Below, piece after piece: positions 17,235-26,340 of a stretch of DNA of 64,000 bases. A program made the position numbers and the translations under genes. This stretch comes from Curvibacter sp. GWA2_64_110 (lineage in GTDB: Bacteria > Pseudomonadota > Gammaproteobacteria > Burkholderiales > Burkholderiaceae_C), in contig MGPC01000024.1 of NCBI GenBank assembly GCA_001797315.1, positions 39,151-103,150 of the forward strand, in the 5' to 3' direction. Every line of letters starts with the position of its first letter. The first letter of the stretch is position 1. The notes beneath the pieces are model-generated. The model was not told where the DNA came from, made no database searches, and saw nothing but the letters and a program-made list of their open reading frames with translations.

Positions 17235-18098
17235 TCAATGCGCTACGGCACGCGTGACCAGGAAGTCGACGATGTGGTTGCGCAGCTCGTAGTAGCCGTC
17301 CAGGTGGTGCAGTCCGGCACGCGTGCGTTCGCGCGGCAGCGGATTGACCACCACTTCAGCGATGCCGCCGGGCACGTAGCCGGTGGCGGTCTCGCTGCCG
17401 TTGCTCATGAGCAGGATGCGGTCGGCCAGCAGGATGGCTTCGTCCACGTCGTGCGTGATCATGAAGACGGTCTGCTGCGTCTGGCGCACGATGCTCATCA
17501 ACTCGTCCTGGATGGTGCCGCGCGTGAGCGCATCGAGCGCGCCGAAAGGCTCGTCGAGCAGCAGCATCTTCGGGCTGATGGAAAAGGCCCGCGCGATGCC
17601 CACGCGCTGCTTCATGCCGCCGGAGAGCTGACTGGGCTTCTTGTCGATGGCGTGCGACAGCCCCACCATGGCAACGAACTTCTCCACCAGCGCCTGGACT
17701 TCGACCTTCGGCCGGTCAGGCCAGCGTGACTTGACGGCAAAGGCGATGTTCTGGCGCACCGTGAGCCAGGGCATCAGCGCATGGCTCTGGAACACCACAC
17801 CGCGCTCCAGGCTGGGGCCGGCGACCTCGCGACCGTCCATGAAGACGTTGCCGCTGGTGGCGATGTCCAGCCCGGCCAGCACATTGAGGATGGTGGTCTT
17901 GCCGCAGCCGGAGTGGCCGATGATGCAGACGAACTCGCCCCGCTCGAGCGTGAACGAAACGTCCGCAAACACCGGCTTGGCAGCCTGGTAGGCCTTGCTG
18001 AGCTTTTCGATCTCGAGGAAACCGTCCACAGGTGAAACCTTTTGTTGAGGCGCAGCAGCCATGGGCACCGCAGTGCGGGAAGGGACTTCACTCCACAT
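17235..18098 (-). CDS. Nitrate/cyanate ABC transporter ATP-binding protein
   Basis: A 287-residue ABC ATPase of the NrtD/CynD/SsuB group. Walker A GHSGCGKTT, signature LSGGMKQRVGIARAFS and Walker B MLLLDEPFGALD are all intact. It energises the importer formed with the permease encoded just upstream. The start at 18098 overlaps the permease end by 11 bases and has a purine-rich site before it; an internal ATG at 18062 is also possible. Confidence 0.9.
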   Translation of the reverse strand: MWSEVPSRTAVPMAAAPQQKVSPVDGFLEIEKLSKAYQAAKPVFADVSFTLERGEFVCIIGHSGCGKTTILNVLAGLDIATSGNVFMDGREVAGPSLERGVVFQSHALMPWLTVRQNIAFAVKSRWPDRPKVEVQALVEKFVAMVGLSHAIDKKPSQLSGGMKQRVGIARAFSISPKMLLLDEPFGALDALTRGTIQDELMSIVRQTQQTVFMITHDVDEAILLADRILLMSNGSETATGYVPGGIAEVVVNPLPRERTRAGLHHLDGYYELRNHIVDFLVTRAVAH

Positions 18099-18954
18099 AG
18101 GTCACCGCCTTTTGTAGCTGGCCGAAAGCCAGGTCCAGCAGCATGCCGACCACGCCGATCACCAGGATGGCGAAGATCACGTTGGTGAGCGACAGGTTGT
18201 TCCACTCGTTCCAGACGAAGTAGCCGATACCGGTCCCCCCCACCAGCATCTCGGCTGCCACGATCACCAGCCAGGCAATGCCCATGCTGATGCGCATGCC
18301 GGTCAGGATGGTCGGGGCCGCCGCCGGCAGGATGACCAGGAAGGCCTTGCGCAGCGGGCTGACCTCCAGCGTGCTGGCCACATTGAGCCAATCGCGCTTG
18401 ACCGAGGCTACGCCAAAGGCGGTGTTGACCAGCATCGGCCAGACCGAGCAGATGAAGATGACGAAGATGCCGCTGACATCCGAGTCCTTGAGGGTATAGA
18501 GCGCCAGCGGCATCCACGCCAGCGGGCTGATGGGCTTGAGCAACTGCACGAAGGGATCGAAGGACTTGCGCAGCAGCGGCGACATGCCGATACCGAAACC
18601 CAATGGAATCGCGACCAGACAGGCCAGCGCAAACCCCAGGCCGACCCGCCCCAGCGAGTAGGCCAACTGGACGGCGATGCCCTTGTCGTTGGGGCCACGG
18701 TCGTAGAAGGGATCTGCCAGATGGCTCCACGAGACCTGGGCTACCGCCCAGGGCGACGGAAAGCCCGTGCTCTTGGTCGCTCCCGGGTCCTTGCCCATCA
18801 TCTTCAGGTACTCCAACTCCTCAGCCGAGACGTTGCCGGCGGCCCCGCCAATGGCAGGGCTGCTGGCCGCCAGTTGCCAGACGCCCACCAGCACCGCCAG
18901 CAGCAGCAGCGAGACCAGGGCAGCGCGCAGGTTCAGGTTGCGTGAGGTGGACAT
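18088..18954 (-). CDS. Nitrate/cyanate ABC transporter permease
   Basis: A 288-residue inner-membrane permease of the NrtB/SsuC family, with an N-terminal membrane helix (ALVSLLLLAVLVGVWQLAA) and five or so further helices. The coupling segment that contacts the ATPase is seen as EVSPLRKAFLVILPAAAPTILTG. The start lies two bases after the stop of the binding-protein gene. Confidence 0.9.
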   Translation of the reverse strand: MSTSRNLNLRAALVSLLLLAVLVGVWQLAASSPAIGGAAGNVSAEELEYLKMMGKDPGATKSTGFPSPWAVAQVSWSHLADPFYDRGPNDKGIAVQLAYSLGRVGLGFALACLVAIPLGFGIGMSPLLRKSFDPFVQLLKPISPLAWMPLALYTLKDSDVSGIFVIFICSVWPMLVNTAFGVASVKRDWLNVASTLEVSPLRKAFLVILPAAAPTILTGMRISMGIAWLVIVAAEMLVGGTGIGYFVWNEWNNLSLTNVIFAILVIGVVGMLLDLAFGQLQKAVTYVE

Positions 18955-18956
18955 GG

Positions 18957-20363
18957 TCAGGCCTTCCGGATGGCAAAGCTCTTGAGGTAGGCCTCGGGCT
19001 TGGCCGGGTCGAACTCCTTGCCCATGATCTTGTGTTTCTTGTAGGCAGCGCCGGCCTCGAAGGGGATGTCAAGGTCCTTCATGTGCTTGCGCGCATCGGT
19101 GATGAGGAACACCTTCTCGGCGATCTGCTTGTAGTTGACCTCGCCCTTGATGTAGCCCCAGCGCTGCATCTGCGTCAGCATCCACACCGCCATGCTCTGC
19201 CACGGCATCGGGTCGAAGTCGGCGCGATCCGGCACGTTCTGGATCTTGCCCAGGCCGTCGGCGTACTTGCCGGTGAGCACCTGCTGCACCACCACCTCAG
19301 GTTGGTTGAGGTACTGTGCCGGCGCGATGACCTTGGCGATCAGCTCGCGGTTCTTCGGGTCGCGCGCCATCGCAGCCGAGGTCAGCACAGCGCGGTAGAG
19401 CGCTGCAAAGGTATTGGGGTTCTTCTGGATGAACTCGGTACTGGTGCCGAAGGCGCAACAGGGATGGCCATTCCACAGATCCTTGGTGAGGGTATGCAGG
19501 TAGCCAATCTCATCGTAGACGGCACGCTGGTTGAACGGGTCGGGGCCGAGGAAGCCGTCGATGTTGCCGGCGCGCAGGTTGGCCACCATCTCGGGCGGCG
19601 CAATCACGCGCAGCTGCACGTCGGTGTCAGGGTTCAGTCCGTGCTCCGCCAGGAAGTAGCGCAACAGGAAGTTGTGCATCGAGTAGTCGAACGGAATGCC
19701 GAACTTGAAACCCTTCCAGTTCTTCGGATCACGGTTGTTCTTGTGACGGATCGACATCGTGATGGCCTGGCCGTTGATGTTCTGAATCGTCGCGACATTC
19801 ATCGGCGTGGCGTTGGATCCCAGGCCCATGGAGATGGCCAGCGGCATCGGGCTGAGGAAGTGCGTGGCGTCGTACTCCTTGTTGATCATCTTGTCGCGGA
19901 TCAGCGCCCAGCCGGCGGTCTTGGTGACTTCGACGTTGAGGCCCTGCTTGCTGTAGAAGCCCAGCGGGTGGGCCATGATCAGCGGCGTGGCACAGGTGAT
20001 CGGAATGAAGCCGATCTTCAGATCCTTCTTCTCCAGCGCACCTTTGTCCTGCGCCGCCATGGCCTGCAGGCTGGCCACCGGCAGCACGCTGGCGATGGCG
20101 GCCATCGCGGTGCTCTTGCCCACCGCGCGCAGGAAGCGGCGGCGGACTTCGTCCTGCGGAAAGAGGGCCTTGACCAGGGTAGCCTCGATGAACTCGTTGC
20201 TGTAGGCCTCGAATTCGGCCGTCTCGCTGCGGCGCTTGAGTTCGGTCACGGCCTGGCCGGCCGCCAGTTCCTGCTGGTGTTCGGCCACAGTGTGGTCGCG
20301 GCCACAGCTGCACTTGAGCATCAGGGGGCGGTCAGCGTCATAGGGATCGAAGTACTGGGTCAT
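18957..20363 (-). CDS. Nitrate/cyanate ABC transporter substrate-binding protein (Tat-type)
   Basis: A 468-residue NrtA/CynA-like binding protein. Residues from about 110 form the periplasmic binding domain (KIGFIPITCATPLIMAHPLGFYSKQGL). Export appears to use the Tat system: VRRRFLRAVGKSTAM near residue 80 is a good twin-arginine signal, followed by a hydrophobic stretch. Unusually, about 75 residues precede the signal, including CSCGRDH and an acidic helix. The start at 20363 has a good GAAGGTGA site; the upstream GTG alternative has none. This is the first gene of the transporter-cynS-DUF1348 operon. Confidence 0.9.
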   Translation of the reverse strand: MTQYFDPYDADRPLMLKCSCGRDHTVAEHQQELAAGQAVTELKRRSETAEFEAYSNEFIEATLVKALFPQDEVRRRFLRAVGKSTAMAAIASVLPVASLQAMAAQDKGALEKKDLKIGFIPITCATPLIMAHPLGFYSKQGLNVEVTKTAGWALIRDKMINKEYDATHFLSPMPLAISMGLGSNATPMNVATIQNINGQAITMSIRHKNNRDPKNWKGFKFGIPFDYSMHNFLLRYFLAEHGLNPDTDVQLRVIAPPEMVANLRAGNIDGFLGPDPFNQRAVYDEIGYLHTLTKDLWNGHPCCAFGTSTEFIQKNPNTFAALYRAVLTSAAMARDPKNRELIAKVIAPAQYLNQPEVVVQQVLTGKYADGLGKIQNVPDRADFDPMPWQSMAVWMLTQMQRWGYIKGEVNYKQIAEKVFLITDARKHMKDLDIPFEAGAAYKKHKIMGKEFDPAKPEAYLKSFAIRKA

Positions 20364-20468
20364 GGCATCACCTTCTGAGGTTGGGATGCCACCACTTACG
20401 CAAAGGTCGGGCCAGTTTGTGGCCAGCCGCCTCGCAAGACCGCAGTTCGTGCCCGCCACCACGACGCT

Positions 20469-20488
20469 GTGTAGGGCCAGCCCTACAC
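20469..20488. promoter_or_regulatory. Perfect inverted repeat upstream of the cyanate/nitrate operon
   Basis: GTGTAGGGC-CA-GCCCTACAC has perfect nine-base arms. It lies about 105 bases before the binding-protein start, between that gene and the NarL-type regulator gene. Its TAG/CTA half-sites suit a LuxR/NarL-type regulator, so it is a candidate operator; it could also be a hairpin at the end of the regulator transcript, although no T-run follows. Confidence 0.5.
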
Positions 20489-20501
20489 GGCCCTGCGAGA
20501 T

Positions 20502-21158
20502 TCAACTCGCCGACGGCCTGCGGCCATGCCGTTCGGCAAACAGCGCCAGCTCCACATCGTTCTTGGCGCCGGTTTTTTCCAGGATGCGGGCGCGGTAGGT
20601 GCTGACCGTGTTGGGCGCGAGCTTGAGTCGCGCACCAATTTCGCTCACGGTCTGGCCGGCGGTGAGCAAACGGAACACCTGGTGCTCGCGGTGCGACAGC
20701 GCCTCCAGCCCGCCGGCACCCGCTGCCGCAGCACCGACGGCCGCCGCCAGCGCCTCGGCCGTGGCCGGCGTCACGTAGCGGCCACCGGCGGCCACCTTGC
20801 GCACCGCGGCCAGCATGTCGTCGGGGTCGGCACTCTTGTTGAGGTAACCGCCGGCACCGAGCTTGATGCAGCGCACCGCGTACTGGCTTTCCGGGTAGGT
20901 GCTGAGCATCAGCACCGGCAGCGTCGGGTGGTCGCGCCGCAACGTCTGCAGCACTTCCAGGCCGTCCAGGCCGGGCAGGGCGATGTCGAGCAGCACCAGG
21001 CTCAACCCGGCGGCGCCGCCTTGCATCTGCACCTGGTCCAGCACCTCCGGGCCGCTGGGCGCCTCGGCCACAACGCACACATCTGGTGCATCGGCCAGCA
21101 CCTGCTTGAGTCCTTCGCGCACGATGCGGTGGTCGTCGCCGATGAGCACGCGAATCAT
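20502..21158 (-). CDS. NarL/LuxR-type response regulator
   Basis: A 218-residue two-domain regulator. The receiver (1-120) has the acidic pocket IGDDH, the phospho-acceptor in LVLLDIALPGLDG and the conserved lysine in YLNKSA. The C-terminal LuxR-type HTH reads LSHREHQVFRLLTAGQTVSEIGARLKLAPNTVSTYRARIL. The first in-frame ATG (21158) opens the receiver directly; it lies one base after the kinase stop. It probably controls the neighbouring cyanate/nitrate genes. Confidence 0.92.
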   Translation of the reverse strand: MIRVLIGDDHRIVREGLKQVLADAPDVCVVAEAPSGPEVLDQVQMQGGAAGLSLVLLDIALPGLDGLEVLQTLRRDHPTLPVLMLSTYPESQYAVRCIKLGAGGYLNKSADPDDMLAAVRKVAAGGRYVTPATAEALAAAVGAAAAGAGGLEALSHREHQVFRLLTAGQTVSEIGARLKLAPNTVSTYRARILEKTGAKNDVELALFAERHGRRPSAS

Positions 21159-21159
21159 G

Positions 21160-22380
21160 CTATTGATTCCGTAGCGGCGCGCGCAGACAGAACATGGTTC
21201 CGCGGCCAATTTGGCTTGAAATGTCGAGCTGGCCGCCAAAGTGGCGCGCCCGCTCGCGCATGCCCAGCACGCCGTAGGCGGTAGGCGCCTCGAAAGCCTG
21301 CGCCGCCGCGCCGCAGCCGTTGTCCTGCACCGAGACCGTCAACACAGCACCTTCGATGTGAATGCGCACGTCCAGTGCGCTGGCACGTGCATGGCGGCCG
21401 ACGTTGCTGAGCATTTCCTGGAAGATGCGAAACACCGCCATCGCCATCGGCTCCGGCAGCGCAACACCCTCGGTGCCCTGCATGTTCCAGGCCAGCGCCA
21501 GCTCGGCCGACTGGGCGAATTCCTGCGCCTGCCATTCGAGCGCGGCCCACAGCCCCTGGTGGTCGAGGATGCTGGGACGCAGGTCGGTGATGATGCGCCC
21601 GACGTTGTCGACCGCGGTCTCGATCAGGCGGCTCATGTTCTGGCACTTGCAGCGCAGCCGTGCGCGCATGGCCTCGGCCTCATGCGGCGTGCGCTGCTGC
21701 TGCTCACCCAGCCGTTTGTCCATCCAGTTGACGTCCATCTTCAGCGCCACCAGGAGGCTGCCGAGTTCGTCGTGCACCTCGCGCGCGATGCGGGTGCGTT
21801 CGTCCTCGCGCACTTTTTCCGAATAGGCGGCCAGCTCGCGCAACTGGCCGAGCGCCACCGACAACTCGCGCGTGCGCGCGGCCACACGGGTCTCCAGTTC
21901 ATCATTGGCGCGCGCCAGCTCGGCATTGGCCCGCTGCAGCGCCTCGGCAGCGCGCCGGCGGTCGGTGATGTCGACAAAGGTGACCACGGCGCCGCGCACC
22001 TGCGGCCCATCGAGCAAAGGGTAGCTGGAGTATTCGACGGGGAAGGGCTGCTGGTCGCGGCGCCAGAACACCTCGGCGTCGATGCGGCAGGGCAGGCCTT
22101 GGCGAAAGGCGTTGAAGATCGGGCAGTCCTGCGCCGGGTAGGCACGACCGTCGGCATGCGAGTGGTGGGTCAGTTCATGCATGTTGCGGCCCAGCACTTC
22201 GTCGGCCGCCCAGCCCAGCATACGGGCGCCGGCCCGGTTGATGAAGGTGCAGTGGCCGTCCAGGTCGATGCCGAAGATGCCCTCGCCGGTCGACTCCAGC
22301 AGCAGCTCGAGCTGGTGCTGCCACAGCGGATCGTCGGTGGCGGGCAGGGGGTTCCGGGCTTCGAACGGGGCGGCACGCAT
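21160..22380 (-). CDS. PAS-domain sensor histidine kinase (HisKA_3 type)
   Basis: About 406 residues: a PAS domain (about 20-150, GIFGIDLDGHCTFINRAGARMLGW), a short coiled coil, the HisKA_3 phospho-acceptor helix with the histidine in REVHDELGSLL, and a C-terminal ATPase domain (SVQDNGCG, GVLGMRERARHFGG). No membrane segment is present, so it is a soluble cytoplasmic sensor, perhaps of redox or a small ligand. The ATG at 22380 was chosen; a TTG 17 codons upstream is also possible. It is the partner of the adjacent NarL-type regulator. Confidence 0.88.
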   Translation of the reverse strand: MRAAPFEARNPLPATDDPLWQHQLELLLESTGEGIFGIDLDGHCTFINRAGARMLGWAADEVLGRNMHELTHHSHADGRAYPAQDCPIFNAFRQGLPCRIDAEVFWRRDQQPFPVEYSSYPLLDGPQVRGAVVTFVDITDRRRAAEALQRANAELARANDELETRVAARTRELSVALGQLRELAAYSEKVREDERTRIAREVHDELGSLLVALKMDVNWMDKRLGEQQQRTPHEAEAMRARLRCKCQNMSRLIETAVDNVGRIITDLRPSILDHQGLWAALEWQAQEFAQSAELALAWNMQGTEGVALPEPMAMAVFRIFQEMLSNVGRHARASALDVRIHIEGAVLTVSVQDNGCGAAAQAFEAPTAYGVLGMRERARHFGGQLDISSQIGRGTMFCLRAPLRNQ

Positions 22381-22475
22381 GCCACATCTGCTGCAATGTT
22401 TATGCCAGCCGGTGCTTCCATTGGCCGCCAATCCTGAAACAATAGCGCTGAATATCAGCTTTCACCCTTCAGTCC

Positions 22476-22922
22476 ATGCCCCCCTCCACCAACAACCTGC
22501 TGCTCGAGCAACAGCTCTGCTTTCCGCTCTACGCGGCCTCGCGTCTGCTGACCCGGCTCTACCAGCCCCTGCTGGAGCCGCTCGGGCTGACCTACCCGCA
22601 GTACATCGTGCTGCTGATCCTGTGGCAGGACGCGCCCTGCGCCGTGTCCCACATCGGCGAGCGGGCCCAGCTCGCCAGCAACACGCTGACGCCGCTGCTC
22701 AAACGCCTGGAGCAAACGGGGCTGGTGCAGCGCGTGCGTTCCAGCGAGGACGAGCGCGTGGTCAATATCAGCCTGACCCCGGCCGGGCGTGCACTCAAGC
22801 AGAAGTGCGCCTGCATCCCGACCCAGCTGCTCGAGCGCATGGGCTACTCCCGCCAGGACGCGCAGAAGCTCAAGAAGCAGCTCGACAGCCTGCTGGCCCA
22901 CCTGCAAGCGGCTGCCGGCTAA
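22476..22922 (+). CDS. ohrR: MarR-family organic peroxide sensor OhrR
   Basis: A 148-residue MarR-type winged-helix repressor. The family's reactive cysteine is in LEQQLCFPLYAASRLLTRLYQ (near residue 15), and the wing region is RVRSSEDERVVNISLT. Oxidation of that cysteine by organic hydroperoxides releases the protein from DNA. It lies directly upstream of ohr, its usual target. A short inverted repeat (GCTGA-ATA-TCAGC, near 22446-22458) just before its start may be part of its own control. Confidence 0.92.
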   Translation: MPPSTNNLLLEQQLCFPLYAASRLLTRLYQPLLEPLGLTYPQYIVLLILWQDAPCAVSHIGERAQLASNTLTPLLKRLEQTGLVQRVRSSEDERVVNISLTPAGRALKQKCACIPTQLLERMGYSRQDAQKLKKQLDSLLAHLQAAAG

Positions 22923-22982
22923 GGCCCCAGGCCCTCAACCCAAACCCCTGTTGCCCGCGTGACCGGCACGAAATTCAAGTTC

Positions 22983-23004
22983 GCGATAAAATATCGCACA
23001 CGAT
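22983..23004. promoter_or_regulatory. Likely OhrR operator before ohr
   Basis: Two overlapping inverted repeats lie between ohrR and ohr: GCGAT-AAAAT-ATCGC (22983-22997) and ATCG-CACA-CGAT (22993-23004). They sit some 20-40 bases before the ohr start, where a repressor would block transcription. Assignment to OhrR is by context. Confidence 0.6.
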
Positions 23005-23025
23005 TTAATCTTTTAGGAGTTATTC

Positions 23026-23448
23026 ATGAAAACCTTGTACCAGACCCGTGCCAGTGCCACCGGCGGCCGCAACGGCCATGTCGTCTCGCAGGACGGCGTG
23101 CTCGACCTGCGCCTGGCGATTCCGAAGGAAATGGGCGGCCCCGGCGGCGCGCTCAGCAACCCGGAACAGCTGTTTGCCGCCGGCTACTCGGCGTGTTTCG
23201 ATTCGGCACTGGCCTTCGTGGCCGGCCAGCGCAAGCAAAAGCTGTCAGGCACCCAGGTGGACGCCACGGTGGGCATCGGCCCGAACGGCCAGGGCGGTTT
23301 TGGCCTGGCCGTGACGCTGGAAGTCACCATCCCCGATCTGCCGCGCGAAGAGGCCCAGGCGCTGATGGAGGCAACCCATCTGGTCTGCCCCTACTCCAAC
23401 GCCCTGCGCGGCAATGTGCCGGTGGAACTGGTGCTGAAGTCAGCCTGA
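23026..23448 (+). CDS. ohr: Organic hydroperoxide resistance protein Ohr
   Basis: A 140-residue OsmC-superfamily thiol peroxidase. Both catalytic cysteines are present, in GYSACFDSALAF (about 61) and HLVCPYSNALRGNVPVEL (about 125). It reduces organic hydroperoxides to alcohols in the cytoplasm. TAGGAG precedes the ATG by six bases. Confidence 0.95.
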   Translation: MKTLYQTRASATGGRNGHVVSQDGVLDLRLAIPKEMGGPGGALSNPEQLFAAGYSACFDSALAFVAGQRKQKLSGTQVDATVGIGPNGQGGFGLAVTLEVTIPDLPREEAQALMEATHLVCPYSNALRGNVPVELVLKSA

Positions 23449-23467
23449 GCGGCGACACCGGGCGCCG

Positions 23468-23836
23468 TCAGTGCGCCTGGATCAGATGGGCCAGATCGCG
23501 CTCAAGCACGCCACGATCGCCCGCATTGAACTCGACCAGCTGGCGCAGGTGCGTGATGCTGTCGAGGTCGATGCGGTCGCAGTGCAGGCCGATGTGCCGA
23601 CCCTTCACATGGGCCACCGTGGCATCCATCTCGATCATGGCGCCGGGGGCCAGTTCGAGGCGCAGGTGGCAGGGCTGGCCGGTCTGCGCCAGCCAGCTGT
23701 CATCCGGTTCGAGCAGCGCCCCCTTGAGCGAGACATCGATCAGGCGAGCTGCATGGTTGCGGCCGAAGACGGTGACCAGTGCCGGCGCATCGAAGCCGGA
23801 ACGCCAGAACTGGCGGCGATCATGGGGCGTATTCAT
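23468..23836 (-). CDS. PilZ-domain protein
   Basis: A 122-residue protein with a single PilZ domain. It keeps the N-terminal arginine motif (HDRRQFWR) and the DVSLKGALL stretch that in PilZ proteins binds cyclic di-GMP, followed by strands ending GRHIGLHCDRIDLDSITHLRQLVE. It may couple cyclic di-GMP to motility or surface functions. It is convergent with ohr. Confidence 0.88.
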   Translation of the reverse strand: MNTPHDRRQFWRSGFDAPALVTVFGRNHAARLIDVSLKGALLEPDDSWLAQTGQPCHLRLELAPGAMIEMDATVAHVKGRHIGLHCDRIDLDSITHLRQLVEFNAGDRGVLERDLAHLIQAH

Positions 23837-23907
23837 GGACAGCTCCCGGGGGTGGAGATGCGACCACGGTAGCCCCGCGCGTCGGGCCTGTCAAACCGGG
23901 ATTGCGA

Positions 23908-24729
23908 TTAGGTGTTTACCAGGGTATCGGGCGCCAGCCGGTCGATTTCGCCCAGCAATGCGGCAAGCGCCCGGCCGGCGGCATCGAGCACGGCCTGGCC
24001 CTGTGCGGCGGTAGCGGCGGCCGCGTTGCCGACGGCGCCCGCCGGGTTGTAGTCCTGCATCTGCCAGCCCAGCTTGGCACTCTTGCCATTGCCGAGAATG
24101 GGAAACTGCTGTGCGCGCCGCTGCGAGGCAGAGGCGAAGTCCTGTGCCTGTGCCATGGCCACCCGTTCGGGCGTGAGCGCCAGCATCATGGCGGTCTCGA
24201 TCTGGCCGGCATGAATACCGAAGCGGTGTTCTTCGGCCGTGAACTGCTGTTCCACCTCCGGCCCCAGCGGCAGGTTGAACCAGTTCACGCTGTAGACCAG
24301 CATGCCCAACCGGGCGCGCAGGTCGCGCGCCACGATGTCCATCACGCCGACCTGGCCGCCGTGCGAATTGAGCAGCACCAGCTTCTTGATGCCGGCACGC
24401 GCCACCGACTCGCCGATCTCGGTCCACAGGCTGATGACCGTGTGCGACGACAGCGTGAGCGTGCCGGGAAAGCGCTGGTGCTCCGGGCTCAGGCCGACAG
24501 TCTGCGTCGGCAGGAACAGCACCGGCAAGGCGGCCGGCAGGTGCGGCAACGCGGCAGCGACCACCCCGTTCACCAAATCGGTGTCGACGCTCAGCGGCAG
24601 GTGCGGACCATGCTGTTCGGTAGCCGCCACCGGCAGCACGGCAATGGTGCGGGCGACATCCAGCTGCGCAAAGTCGCGCGTGCTCAGGTCAGCCCAGAAG
24701 CGTGAAAGGACGCGGGAAGGGGTGCTCAT
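23908..24729 (-). CDS. Creatininase family protein (amidohydrolase)
   Basis: A 273-residue member of the creatininase/MftE family. The metal-binding segments are visible: VAATEQHGPHLPLSVDTD and VLLNSHGGQVG. Such enzymes cleave cyclic amides or formamide-type bonds; the substrate here is unknown. The stop-to-start gap from the radical SAM gene is only four bases, so the two are co-transcribed, which may link them in one pathway. Confidence 0.88.
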   Translation of the reverse strand: MSTPSRVLSRFWADLSTRDFAQLDVARTIAVLPVAATEQHGPHLPLSVDTDLVNGVVAAALPHLPAALPVLFLPTQTVGLSPEHQRFPGTLTLSSHTVISLWTEIGESVARAGIKKLVLLNSHGGQVGVMDIVARDLRARLGMLVYSVNWFNLPLGPEVEQQFTAEEHRFGIHAGQIETAMMLALTPERVAMAQAQDFASASQRRAQQFPILGNGKSAKLGWQMQDYNPAGAVGNAAAATAAQGQAVLDAAGRALAALLGEIDRLAPDTLVNT

Positions 24730-24733
24730 AGGC

Positions 24734-26314
24734 CTATCTTAGAGCCTCGGCCGCGATGGGCATCTCTGCGGTCGCATGGCGGGCCTGCCGCTCGGCCCGG
24801 ACACGGACGGCACGCGGCACCGGTGCCGCCTGCGGCGGCAGGACGGCACGCAAGGACAGCGGCCGGGCGCGGGCACCGCTGGCCAGGTAGTCGGCCAGCA
24901 GGCTCCGGCGCACAACGTCGGCATCGCGCTGGCGTTCGGTGACAAGGTAATCGAACAGCGCATCAACCAGCTGCTCGGGCGTCAGGTGCGCGGTCTCTGC
25001 AAAGCGCTGCCACAGCCAGTCGGCAAAGGCCAGGAAAGCCGCAAACGCCGACGGCCCCTGCAACAACAACGGCAAGGTCTGGCCGAAGCGCCCCGAGTTG
25101 GCCACCAGGTCCCAGTAGCGCGCCAGCCGCGTGAAGCGCTGCATGGTGGCGGCATCGACGGCGCCGGTCTGGCGCACGGTGTAGGGCGGCGCCGGATCGT
25201 AGACCATGCCGGACTCGACGGTGTGGCGTGCGATCGGCGTGCCGCGCAGACGCTTCAAGATGCCGAGCTGAATCTCATGCGGGCCCAGGGCATACAGGCG
25301 GTCAAAGCCTTCGGCAAAACTCTGCAGCGTTTCACCCGGCAGGCCGAAGATCAGGTCGGCATGCAGGTGCGCCGGGCTCTCGCCTACCAGCCAGCGCAGG
25401 TTGGCCTCGGTCTTGTCGTTGTCCTGGCGGCGCGAGATGCGCTGCTGCACGTCGACATTGAAACTCTGGATGCCAACCTCGAACTGCAGCACGCCTTCGG
25501 GGAAGCGCACGATCATGGCCTTCAGGCGCTCCGGCAGCTGGTCCGGCACCACCTCGAAGTGCACGAACAGGTCCTCACTCATTCGATCCAGGAAAAACTG
25601 CAGGATGCGCACCGAGGCTTCGACCTTGAGGTTGAAGGTGCGGTCGACGAATTTGAAGTGGCGCGCGCCGCGCCGGTACAGCGCCTCCATCTCGGCCAGG
25701 AAGGCATCGAGGTCGAAGGCCCAGGCGGTCCTGTCGAGCGAACTCAAACAGAACTCGCACTTGAACGGGCAGCCGCGCGACGCCTCCACGTACAGCAAGC
25801 GGTGCGCCAGATCGTCGTCGCTGTACTCGGCATAGGGCAAGACGATCTCGTCCAGCGGTGGCTGAACGCCTGCGATGACCTTCATCAGCGGCGCCGGGCC
25901 ATGCAACAGCGCACGACAGAGTTTCGGAAAGCTGACGTCGCCCCAGCCGGTGATGACATGGTCGGCCAGCCGCACAATGGCCTGCTCTTCCACTTCATGG
26001 CTGACCTCGGGGCCGCCCAGCACCACCTTGACATCGGGCCGCACGGCCTTGAGCAAACGCAGCACCTCGGTGGTCTGCGTCACGTTCCAGATGTAGACAC
26101 CGAAACCGACGATGGCCGGGTTCAAGGCCAGCAGTTCGTCGACGATCTGCTGCGGCTGGCGTGCAATGGTGAACTCGCGCAGCACGCTGCGGGCGCGCAA
26201 ATCGTCGCCGCCATGGCGCGCCATATTGACCAGCAGGTAACGCAGGCCGAGCGAGGCGTGAATGTACTTGGCGTTGAGCGTCGCAAGGACGATGGCGGCG
26301 GGCTGGTCGGGCAT
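24734..26314 (-). CDS. B12-binding-domain radical SAM protein
   Basis: A 526-residue enzyme. The N-terminal third is a cobalamin-binding-like Rossmann domain (FGVYIWN, VVLGGPEVSHE), though no DxHxxG motif was seen, so cobalamin binding is unproven. The radical SAM core carries the 4Fe-4S ligands in SRGCPFKCEFCLSS (about residue 190), and a DUF4080-like C-terminal domain follows. The start at 26314 was chosen because the longer frame upstream only overlaps the cfa gene. Reaction unknown; candidates include methylation or methylthiolation. Confidence 0.87.
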   Translation of the reverse strand: MPDQPAAIVLATLNAKYIHASLGLRYLLVNMARHGGDDLRARSVLREFTIARQPQQIVDELLALNPAIVGFGVYIWNVTQTTEVLRLLKAVRPDVKVVLGGPEVSHEVEEQAIVRLADHVITGWGDVSFPKLCRALLHGPAPLMKVIAGVQPPLDEIVLPYAEYSDDDLAHRLLYVEASRGCPFKCEFCLSSLDRTAWAFDLDAFLAEMEALYRRGARHFKFVDRTFNLKVEASVRILQFFLDRMSEDLFVHFEVVPDQLPERLKAMIVRFPEGVLQFEVGIQSFNVDVQQRISRRQDNDKTEANLRWLVGESPAHLHADLIFGLPGETLQSFAEGFDRLYALGPHEIQLGILKRLRGTPIARHTVESGMVYDPAPPYTVRQTGAVDAATMQRFTRLARYWDLVANSGRFGQTLPLLLQGPSAFAAFLAFADWLWQRFAETAHLTPEQLVDALFDYLVTERQRDADVVRRSLLADYLASGARARPLSLRAVLPPQAAPVPRAVRVRAERQARHATAEMPIAAEALR

Positions 26315-26340
26315 GCCGCCATTATCGGAGTGAGCAGGCT

